Shown here: piece by piece, positions 33,788-39,959 of the stretch
Layout of the letters: every line of letters starts with the position of its first letter
Position numbering within the stretch: the stretch's first letter is position 1
NCBI GenBank assembly: GCA_026985735.1
Contig: JALSPW010000159.1
Coordinates: 1 to 39,959 of the forward strand
Length of the DNA: 39,959 nucleotides
Direction of reading: 5' to 3'
Source of the DNA: Saprospiraceae bacterium
Lineage (GTDB): Bacteria > Bacteroidota > Bacteroidia > Chitinophagales > Saprospiraceae
The notes under the pieces: generated by a model
The model's input: only the letters and a program-made list of their open reading frames with translations
What the model was told of the DNA's origin: nothing
Databases searched by the model: none
Program-made: the position numbers and the translations under genes

Positions 33788-33803
33788 TGTCGTGAATCCG
33801 ACA
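33788..33803. repeat. short inverted repeat upstream of slyD
   Basis: TGTCG-TGAATC-CGACA is a 5-bp palindrome in AT-rich DNA, about 87 bases upstream of the slyD start and 10 bases from the end of the foldback element. It could be a regulator site; nothing more supports it. Confidence 0.25.
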
Positions 33804-33812
33804 TTGATTAAT

Positions 33813-33976
33813 TAGTGTCTGTCCACAAAGTCATTAAAATTGAAAAATAATCTTTTTGCGATATTTTCACTTCATTCAAATTACTGATGCTAAGGCATCA
33901 CTAATTCTCAGAAAGATAAAAATCTCATCAAAAATCTTTATTTTTCAAAAATCAAGCACTTTATAGACAGACACTA
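33813..33976. mobile_element. foldback MITE-like element, complete copy
   Basis: The element of about 160 bases (33815-33974) begins GTGTCTGTC and ends GACAGACAC, flanked on both sides by TA, as expected for a TA-target transposon relative (for example IS630/mariner type). The two arms are imperfect inverted repeats over most of their length (GAAAAATAA blocks facing each other), and the centre is a hairpin AATTA-C-TGATGC / GCATCA-C-TAATT with loop TAAG (33879-33906). It has no coding capacity, so it would depend on a transposase elsewhere. Confidence 0.75.
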
Positions 33977-34084
33977 ATTACAAGAAAACTATCCGGTGAA
34001 TTATTACATAAACACTATTAAAAAGAAATTTTCTATCTTTAAACTTTCCGTATAAATTTATCAGGTACTAACGATTCTTTCTTA

Positions 34085-34246
34085 TATAGAATTCATTAAA
34101 TTATATATCAAAAAAGTATTTTCCTAATATTACTTTATTCGTTGATTATAACTAATGTGGTAAAATCATTATTTTCAAAGTTTAACGGTATATATTATTA
34201 CCATTAATACATTTATCGTAATTTTGCGATTAAAACAATATTCAAC
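34085..34246. other. upstream region of the ArsR gene with partial palindrome
   Basis: The imperfect palindrome GGTATATATTATTACC (around 34186-34201) is a possible self-operator, as ArsR-type regulators usually bind palindromes at their own promoter. A TAATTTTG box lies just after it. Confidence 0.3.
34219..34226 (+). promoter_or_regulatory. candidate -7 box of the ArsR gene
   Basis: TAATTTTG matches TAnnTTTG and ends 20 bases before the ATG of the ArsR-type gene. No clean -33 box is visible. Confidence 0.45.
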
Positions 34247-34552
34247 ATGACATTAAGTGAAGAAAAAATAATATATGATGAACGGATAATGAAATTAGCT
34301 GTTTTTTCCAAGGCTTTAAGTCATCCGGCAAGAATAAAAATTTTACAATATATGGAAAAAAATTCGTGTTGTTATGTCGGTGATATTGTAAAATTCATAC
34401 CCCTTGCACAATCTACAATATCTCAACATATTAAAGAATTAAAAACTTCTGGATTAATAAATTCTTTTCAGGAATCACAAAAAACAAAATATTGCATTAA
34501 TTGGTCAAATTGGCAATATGCAAAGGCGTTATTTAATAATATTTTCAGATAA
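34247..34552 (+). CDS. ArsR family winged-helix transcriptional regulator
   Basis: A 101-residue DNA-binding protein of typical ArsR size. The winged helix spans about 20-90: 'KALSHPARIKILQYM' is the family's first conserved helix, 'LAQSTISQHIKELKTSGLI' the recognition helix, and the wing is FQESQKTKYCIN. Two adjacent cysteines (NSCCYVGDIV) are near the site where metal sensors carry their ELCVCDL motif, but only one Cys of that pair is in register, so metal sensing is uncertain. It lies between a foldback element and a solo element end, divergent or isolated from all neighbours, so its target is unknown. Confidence 0.85.
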   Translation: MTLSEEKIIYDERIMKLAVFSKALSHPARIKILQYMEKNSCCYVGDIVKFIPLAQSTISQHIKELKTSGLINSFQESQKTKYCINWSNWQYAKALFNNIFR

Positions 34553-34566
34553 TTAGTATATAAATT

Positions 34567-34607
34567 CATTATTTTCAAAAACCCAAGCACTTTATAGAAA
34601 GACACTA
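34567..34607 (+). repeat. solo right end of the foldback family overlapping the ankyrin gene
   Basis: The sequence TTTTCAAAAACCCAAGCACTTTATAGAAAGACACTA matches the right end of the complete element (TTTTTCAAAAATCAAGCACTTTATAGACAGACACTA) with few changes. It includes the stop codon and last four codons of the ankyrin gene on the minus strand. Confidence 0.65.
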
Positions 34608-35080
34608 AATAGCTCTATAATACTTTTATTACCAATCACTTTTGCCATGTCGATAGCCGTATATCCTTTATAATTAGGTATATTAGGATTCGCACCCTTT
34701 TCCAATAAGTAATTTATAATATCTTTTCTTCCTTTGGACGTCAAAACAGCTCTTGCTATAACATTATTTCCATAAGAATCAAACATTTCGATATTTGCTC
34801 CGTTATCAATCAACTTCCGTACCATTCTTATTCTGTATTCATTTATAGCATAATGAAGAGGAGAATAACCGTGCCGGTCAACTACATTAATAAAAGCTTT
34901 GTTTTTTAATAAATAATCAAAAAACAAGTATTTTTCTTCAATTATCGCATAAAATAATAAGGTTCTTTGTTCTTTGTCTTTATAATTGATTACATCCTGA
35001 ATTGTTGCCAACTCTTTAAACGATTCAAAATTATTGTTTCTCAATTGTAATAATGCTCTGTCAAATATCTGATTTATCAT
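34592..35080 (-). CDS. ankyrin-repeat protein
   Basis: A 162-residue protein with about four ankyrin repeats from residue 35 to 155. The clearest cores are HGYSPLHYAINEYRIRMVRKLIDNGANIEM, recognisable by G-x-SPLHYAI and L-x-x-NGANI, and NYKGYTAIDMAKVIGNKSIIELF. No signal peptide is present, so it probably acts in the cytoplasm as a protein-protein adaptor; the partner is unknown. Its start overlaps the stop of the upstream GHMP kinase gene as ATGA, showing translational coupling. The last four residues and the stop are encoded by a repeat-element end, so the original C terminus may have been replaced. Confidence 0.8.
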   Translation of the reverse strand: MINQIFDRALLQLRNNNFESFKELATIQDVINYKDKEQRTLLFYAIIEEKYLFFDYLLKNKAFINVVDRHGYSPLHYAINEYRIRMVRKLIDNGANIEMFDSYGNNVIARAVLTSKGRKDIINYLLEKGANPNIPNYKGYTAIDMAKVIGNKSIIELFSVFL

Positions 35081-35967
35081 ATTTTTATCAAATCAATTTT
35101 TTCAAAAAAATCTTTTATTTTTATTCCTTTTTTTATCATTATCAAATAAAATCCTCCTCCTCCTGCTCCGCATAATTTCATGGAAATGTCTTTTGTTTTT
35201 AATGATTCCTCCCATAATTTAACTAACGGCTCTATTATCATTTCCCCAAAATATTTATATTGTAACCGGGAAATTTCATTTAATATCAAATTAGTGGTTT
35301 TTTCATCTTGCAACAGAAAAGCAGTGATAATTTTATTATTCAATAAAATCATTTTCGGCAAGATCTTATCTGTAAATTTTTTTGTTTTAATCATATTATT
35401 ATAAATATTCACATATTTTATCGTCTCCCGTTTTATTTTTGTGTCCAGTAAATAGAAATTGTATTCTTTAAACTCAATATTGAAATTACTAATTAATTCA
35501 AATTTATTTTTATTAATTAATTTTATTCCCTTATTAAAATACGAAACCATAGGGTCAATACCTGATGAAACACCATGAAAGAATCCTTCAAGTAAAGATA
35601 AAATTGTTTTTATTTTTTTTATGTTAAAATTGTTTTTTTCAAAATATTTATCAAAAATCGCTGCACTTAGTGAACCTGAACTTCCAGCTCCATATCCAAC
35701 CGGTATATTGGAATCAAAAAACAATCCTTTTTCCAAATCTTTTCTCAATTTATCTTCAAAAAATACAGTGTTGTTTTCCTTCCAATCAATATTTTTTAAA
35801 TACTTAACAAAAGGTTCAAATTCATTATTTTTTTTATGTTTATTAAAATTCCATTGACCTACAAATTTTTCAAAAGGGATAGCTAATGCATTAGAACCGT
35901 CTATTATGGTATATTCACCAAATAATAAAATTTTAGAAGGATAATATTTTTTATATGTATCTATCAT
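35077..35967 (-). CDS. GHMP kinase, mevalonate kinase-like
   Basis: A 296-residue kinase of the galacto-, homoserine, mevalonate and phosphomevalonate family. The N-terminal 'YPSKILLFGEYTIIDGSNALAIPF' is the usual substrate-side start, PVGYGAGSSGSLSAAI at about 90-105 is the ATP loop, HGVSSGIDPMVS carries the catalytic Asp, and CGAGGGGFYLI is the third GHMP motif. These fit mevalonate kinase, the first phosphorylation step of the mevalonate pathway, better than the other members. No other mevalonate-pathway gene is in the window, which leaves some doubt. It is the first gene of a two-gene unit with the ankyrin protein. Confidence 0.8.
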   Translation of the reverse strand: MIDTYKKYYPSKILLFGEYTIIDGSNALAIPFEKFVGQWNFNKHKKNNEFEPFVKYLKNIDWKENNTVFFEDKLRKDLEKGLFFDSNIPVGYGAGSSGSLSAAIFDKYFEKNNFNIKKIKTILSLLEGFFHGVSSGIDPMVSYFNKGIKLINKNKFELISNFNIEFKEYNFYLLDTKIKRETIKYVNIYNNMIKTKKFTDKILPKMILLNNKIITAFLLQDEKTTNLILNEISRLQYKYFGEMIIEPLVKLWEESLKTKDISMKLCGAGGGGFYLIMIKKGIKIKDFFEKIDLIKI

Positions 35968-36062
35968 TAATGAATTGACATTTTTTGAAATTCTAACACT
36001 TTATAAGCCTACGCTTAATATCAAATCTACAAATAAAAGTAAAATTTTGAAATGCGCCTATT

Positions 36063-36092
36063 TTTGAATGAGAAAATTTTAATGTATATTTG
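36063..36092 (+). promoter_or_regulatory. promoter of the polytopic membrane protein gene
   Basis: TTTG (36063-36066), 18 bases, TATATTTG (36085-36092) is a good match to the Bacteroidota -33/-7 promoter, 22 bases before the ATG. Confidence 0.6.
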
Positions 36093-36114
36093 TGCTTAAT
36101 ATTAATAATTATCA

Positions 36115-37092
36115 ATGCTAATTAGTATATTTAAAGAAAATCTTTTTTTCAATAGCTTATTATTATTACCGTATGCAATAATAATAAGGCTTTATTCATT
36201 GATACATCCTTTAAAATTAACTCCGGTTGAAGAAGGTGGAACTTTATATAAATTACTATTAAAAATATTACCTGAAAATCCTCTTATTTATTCTATTTTT
36301 AGCATTATTATTGTGTTTATTGAGGCTATATTAATAAATAGACTGGTTATTAAAAACCGTTTTACCAGAGATATGTCACTCTTACCCGGTATGTTTTTTA
36401 TCCTTCTATCATCCTTAAGCCCGGAAATGCTTAAATTTTCACCCTTTATCACAGGGTTGTTTTTCATTATTTTATCTTTTAATGAATTGTTTAAAACATA
36501 TAAAAAATATTATAGCGAACGTATGCTCTACAACGTAGGCTTATATATGAGTATTGCCGTTCTTTTTTATTTTAATTTTGTAATATTATTTATAATTTTA
36601 ATTCTGGGATTTTTATCCATTCGCACCTTAAAAATAAGAGAATTATTTCAATTGCTAAGCGGAGTATTGACCGTAATTTATTTTTATGCGTTTACTATGT
36701 TTTTTTATGATAAAAATATAATATTACCTAAAATAAAAATTTATACTATCTCCCGGTATTTTACTCATGATATTGCTTCAATTATTATTTACTCGATTTT
36801 TATTTTTTTATTCTTTTATTCAACATTTACGTATCGCAAATTTATTATTAAAAAAAGTATTCAATCTCAGAAAAAAATTAATATATTATTTTGGTTATTG
36901 CTTTTCACCATTATAATTTCTATATTTTTTAAGCCCGGTTTTTTACTAAATTATATGGTTGTTATTGCTTTCCCTTTGAGTGTATTTGTTTCCATGATTT
37001 ATCAAAGAATAAAAAACAATTTAATTGCCGAAATTGTTAATTTTGTTATAATTTTTACAATACTTGTTTATCATTTTCAATTTTACAGATAA
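36115..37092 (+). CDS. polytopic membrane protein, probably DUF6427-like
   Basis: A 325-residue inner-membrane protein with about nine to ten hydrophobic helices over its full length. Points seen are the short N-terminal 'MLISIFKEN', a conserved-looking 'LLSSLSPEMLKFSPFITGLFFIILSFNELF' segment at about 98-128 and a central loop 'SIRTLKIRELFQLLSG'. From memory these resemble DUF6427, a Bacteroidota family of unknown function. No catalytic motif is visible. It has its own promoter and stands 101 bases before the dsbD gene, with which it may be cotranscribed. Confidence 0.6.
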   Translation: MLISIFKENLFFNSLLLLPYAIIIRLYSLIHPLKLTPVEEGGTLYKLLLKILPENPLIYSIFSIIIVFIEAILINRLVIKNRFTRDMSLLPGMFFILLSSLSPEMLKFSPFITGLFFIILSFNELFKTYKKYYSERMLYNVGLYMSIAVLFYFNFVILFIILILGFLSIRTLKIRELFQLLSGVLTVIYFYAFTMFFYDKNIILPKIKIYTISRYFTHDIASIIIYSIFIFLFFYSTFTYRKFIIKKSIQSQKKINILFWLLLFTIIISIFFKPGFLLNYMVVIAFPLSVFVSMIYQRIKNNLIAEIVNFVIIFTILVYHFQFYR

Positions 37093-37235
37093 AATCATTT
37101 TTTAAATTTTGCAAGCTGTTTAATTACAATCACAATAAATTTATTATAAACAGTGTTATTTAATCGTTATTAAATAGCTATTTAAAAATATAAATGTTCC
37201 GGTATAAAAATTTCGGTTATAAAAAAAATTATATT

Positions 37236-39887
37236 ATGGTCAGAAAATTTCTCTTTTTAAGTTTGTTTTTAATTATTTCATTCAACTCTTTTAGTCAAAT
37301 TTTGAGACCGGTTAGGTGGAGGTGGAGAGTTGAAAAATTAAATGAAAATGAATATAACTTAATATTTAATGCCAGAATTCAAGATACTTGGTCATTGTAT
37401 TCTCAACATATTAAGGAAGGTGGCCCCGTACCGACATCATTTACATTTGATGAAGGAGACCATTATCAACTGATAGGAGAAGTTAAAGAAAGTGATAATG
37501 TGGAGTCAATACATGATAAAGTCTTTGATATGCAAATAAAAAAATTTCATCACAAGGCTACATTTACACAGACAATAAAAATTCTGGACAAATCAAAACC
37601 GGTAACCGGTTATATCACTTTTATGACTTGTGATGATACAAGATGTTTACCACCAACCGATGTGGATTTTAAATTTGATTTTGAAAAATGGGATAGAGCA
37701 TACCAATCTCATGAACGTGATAAAAAAAAAGAACAAGAAAGTAAAATAAATACCACCGGTGATAAAAAAAATATTGAGCCTACCGATAATCAAAAAAAAA
37801 CGGTAAGTATTCAAAATAAAGAAACTAGCGATAAAGAAAATTCAGTTACTAATATTTTAAGTACAAAAAACGATGATAACGTAAAATCAACATCGAAAAA
37901 CGATAAAAATAAAATTCCCGTTAAATGGAATTTTGAAATAGAAAAAATCAATAATGAAGAAATGATTCTTCGATACATAGCTACTATAGATAAAGGTTGG
38001 GATATCTATTCTATGTATACCGAAGATAATGGTCCTGTTCCTACTTCTATAAACTATGAAACAAAAGATGGTATAGAATTAATAGGAAAACCCGTTGAGA
38101 AAGGTGAATATAAAGAAGGAAAAGATGATTTGTTCGGAGTAGTGGTTAAAAAATTTCTTTGGGAAAAACCCTATATTATCGAACAAAAAATCAAAGTTAT
38201 AGACAAATCCAAACCTTTAAACGGATATATTGGCTATCAAAGTTGTGATAATGAACGCTGTATTTTTCTAGAAAAAAACTTTGCTTTTGATTTAGAGAAA
38301 GGAACGGCTATTGCAGATAATAAGCCGGAAGAGAATCAAAAAAATTCTTCACAAGCAACTGTCTCCGGTTCAGCCGGTAATTCAAGTCCCAATTTGAAAT
38401 ATAAATTTAATTTAGAAGATATTGAAACCGATTGTGGCACTATAGATACTCCGAAAGAAGATAAGGTTAATAATAGCTGGTGGATTATATTTTTTGCGGG
38501 GTTTGTCGGTGGATTATTAGCATTTTTAACACCTTGTGTATTTCCGATGGTTCCTTTGACGGTTAGTTTTTTTACCAAAAGATCCGGTACCAGAGCCAAG
38601 GGAATAAGAAATGCGTTATACTACGGTTTGTCCATAATCGTGATATATGTAATTATGGGACTTGCCGTCACGGGTATTTTTGGTGCTGATGCATTAAACC
38701 AATTATCTACCAATGCTTGGTTTAATATAACTTTTGCTATTTTATTTATTGTTTTTGCTATTTCGTTTTTCGGATATTTTGAAATTACTTTACCGAGTTC
38801 CTGGGCAAATAAATCCGATTCCATGGCAAATAAAGGCGGTATGATAGGCATCTTTTTTATGGCATTCACTTTGGCATTGGTTTCTTTTTCCTGCACAGGT
38901 CCTATCATCGGTACACTGCTTGTACAAACTGCAACAGGAGGCGGACCGACTATATTTGGTAGTATTCCTGCCGGACCGTTATTTGGAATGCTTGGTTTTT
39001 CCACTGCATTGGCTTTACCTTTTGCTTTATTTGCAATGTTCCCTGCCTGGCTCAATTCAATGCCGAAATCAGGTAGTTGGATGAATGTTATAAAAGTTAC
39101 TCTCGGTTTTATTGAAATTGCTTTGGCATTAAAATTCATATCCATAGCGGATTTAACAATGGGGTGGAAGATTATGCCTTATGAATTATTTGTTGGATTA
39201 TGGGTGTTGATAGCTTTGGCAATGGCAGCATACTTTTTTGGTCTTATACGCTTTCCTCTTGATCCTCCAAAACAAAAACTGTCTCTAACCAGAAAGATTT
39301 TAGGTGTTTTAATGTTGGCTTTTGCAATATATTTTGCTTCCGGATTCAGAGTTAGCGAAAGATCAGGAACATTTATTACTCCAAATATGCTTTCGGGTTT
39401 GGCACCACCTGCCGGTCATAGCTACATATTTCCAAAGCATTGTCCGTTAAATATAAATTGTTTTCATGATTTTGAAGAAGGACTGGCTTATGCCAAAGAA
39501 CAAAACAAACCCATATTACTTGATTTTACCGGTTTTGGCTGTGTCAATTGTAGAAGAATGGAGGACAATGTATGGAGTCAAGATGAAATATTCAAATTGA
39601 TAAACGAAGATTATGTTCTGATTTCTCTTTATGTTGATGATAGAAAAAAATTGGATAAGCCTTATTACTCTGATTTTATGGAAAAAAAATTAAGAACTGT
39701 CGGTAATAAATGGGCTGAGTTTCAAGGCATGCATTTTAATAAAATATCACAGCCCTATTATGTATTATTAAGTCCTGATCAAAAAGTATTGAACAAACCA
39801 CATCCTTACACTCCTGATGTAGAAGCATATAAAGCGTTTTTGGAATGTGGATTGAAGAAATTTGAGGAATTAAAAAATAAAGAATAG
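37236..39887 (+). CDS. DsbD-type thiol:disulfide interchange protein with duplicated N-terminal domain
   Basis: An 883-residue protein from ATG 37236, chosen because it opens a normal signal peptide (MVRKFLFLSLFLIISFNSFS); an in-frame ATG at 37194 adds 14 charged/aromatic residues. The order is a first periplasmic DsbD-alpha-like domain (about 22-150) with Cys132-x4-Cys137, a Lys/Asn/Ser-rich linker, a second, homologous domain (about 235-350) with Cys337-x4-Cys342, then eight or so helices (about 420-690) with Cys434 in TPCVFPMVP and Cys553 in SFSCTGP, and a C-terminal thioredoxin-like domain with Cys769-x2-Cys772 (FGCVNCR). It carries electrons from cytoplasmic thioredoxin to periplasmic or outer-membrane thiol proteins. 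The usual protein has one alpha domain; this one has two, each with its own Cys pair. Confidence 0.9.
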   Translation: MVRKFLFLSLFLIISFNSFSQILRPVRWRWRVEKLNENEYNLIFNARIQDTWSLYSQHIKEGGPVPTSFTFDEGDHYQLIGEVKESDNVESIHDKVFDMQIKKFHHKATFTQTIKILDKSKPVTGYITFMTCDDTRCLPPTDVDFKFDFEKWDRAYQSHERDKKKEQESKINTTGDKKNIEPTDNQKKTVSIQNKETSDKENSVTNILSTKNDDNVKSTSKNDKNKIPVKWNFEIEKINNEEMILRYIATIDKGWDIYSMYTEDNGPVPTSINYETKDGIELIGKPVEKGEYKEGKDDLFGVVVKKFLWEKPYIIEQKIKVIDKSKPLNGYIGYQSCDNERCIFLEKNFAFDLEKGTAIADNKPEENQKNSSQATVSGSAGNSSPNLKYKFNLEDIETDCGTIDTPKEDKVNNSWWIIFFAGFVGGLLAFLTPCVFPMVPLTVSFFTKRSGTRAKGIRNALYYGLSIIVIYVIMGLAVTGIFGADALNQLSTNAWFNITFAILFIVFAISFFGYFEITLPSSWANKSDSMANKGGMIGIFFMAFTLALVSFSCTGPIIGTLLVQTATGGGPTIFGSIPAGPLFGMLGFSTALALPFALFAMFPAWLNSMPKSGSWMNVIKVTLGFIEIALALKFISIADLTMGWKIMPYELFVGLWVLIALAMAAYFFGLIRFPLDPPKQKLSLTRKILGVLMLAFAIYFASGFRVSERSGTFITPNMLSGLAPPAGHSYIFPKHCPLNINCFHDFEEGLAYAKEQNKPILLDFTGFGCVNCRRMEDNVWSQDEIFKLINEDYVLISLYVDDRKKLDKPYYSDFMEKKLRTVGNKWAEFQGMHFNKISQPYYVLLSPDQKVLNKPHPYTPDVEAYKAFLECGLKKFEELKNKE

Positions 39888-39959
39888 CTTTAACATAATA
39901 CAAATAATTGAGAATTGAGAATGACAAAAGATTAATTTAATTATGAATGTTGAATGGTA
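39886..39959 (+). repeat. dispersed repeat copy 2 with two ATTGAGA units, cut by the window end
   Basis: The blocks AGCTTTAACATAATACAAATA, two units ATTGAGA (39907-39920), ATGACAAAAGATTAATTTAA, TTATGAATG and TTGAATGGTA correspond in order to copy 1 at 8119-8227. The repeat starts inside the dsbD stop codon and runs past the end of the window. Confidence 0.75.

Noticed and set aside
33813-34607. A larger transposon carrying the ArsR gene between the left end at 33813 and the right end at 34607
   Set aside because: The left end already has its own matching right end at 33976, and no transposase is present; the simpler reading is one complete element plus one solo end.
38621-39145. 174-codon antisense frame within dsbD
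   Set aside because: It overlaps the conserved membrane domain of dsbD; its composition is the complement of hydrophobic codons.

Overview
The window comes from an AT-rich (I estimate below 35% GC) member of the Bacteroidota. Four things point there: an N-terminally exported protein with a type IX secretion (T9SS) C-terminal sorting domain, a bactofilin-AtpZ-AtpI gene string, promoter boxes of the Bacteroidota form TAnnTTTG (clearest at the tRNA gene, TTTG-N20-TAACTTTG), and start regions that are A-rich rather than Shine-Dalgarno-like. I cannot place it below phylum level. A complete nqrABCDEF operon shows sodium-based respiration, and a mevalonate-kinase-like GHMP kinase suggests the mevalonate route to isoprenoids.

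Layout. 1-3.7 kb: a guanine-deaminase-type nucleoside deaminase (+), then a patatin phospholipase with an outer-membrane barrel and a short-chain dehydrogenase (both -). 3.8-9.4 kb (+): an LVIVD-type lipoprotein, a barrel protein, an ECF sigma factor, a membrane protein with an anti-sigma-like layout, a probable small RNA, a dispersed repeat with a 7-bp tandem array, and a cysteine-rich exported protein ended by a strong terminator. 9.7-15.9 kb (+): nqrABCDEF. 15.9-19.1 kb: a sparse stretch with one possible micro-protein, then the T9SS cargo protein. 19.1-26.7 kb (-): an OsmC protein and a seven-gene drug-efflux operon (tetR, tolC, hlyD, two ATPases, two permeases) related in layout to E. coli cecR-ybhGFSR. 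27.0 kb (+): tRNA with CAU anticodon. 27.2-31.9 kb (-): bactofilin, atpZ, atpI-like, a biotin carrier protein, then pheA, an aminotransferase and tyrA. 32.1-36.0 kb: a UbiA-like protein, SlyD, a foldback mobile element, an ArsR regulator (+), an ankyrin protein and the GHMP kinase. 36.1-39.9 kb (+): a polytopic membrane protein and a DsbD with a duplicated N-terminal domain.

The strongest non-coding finding is in front of pheA: a 26-residue leader ORF with four Phe, four Tyr and one Trp codons, followed by a perfect-stem terminator with a nine-U tail and a competing hairpin. That is the design of a translation-coupled attenuator for aromatic amino-acid synthesis. The second is a roughly 60-nt small RNA candidate at 7.93-7.99 kb with its own -7 box, a 5' hairpin and a 10-bp terminator. 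The third is a foldback (MITE-like) repeat family with TAGTGTCTGTC ends: one full 160-bp copy, solo ends inside or next to operons, and one end that provides the final codons and stop of the ankyrin gene.
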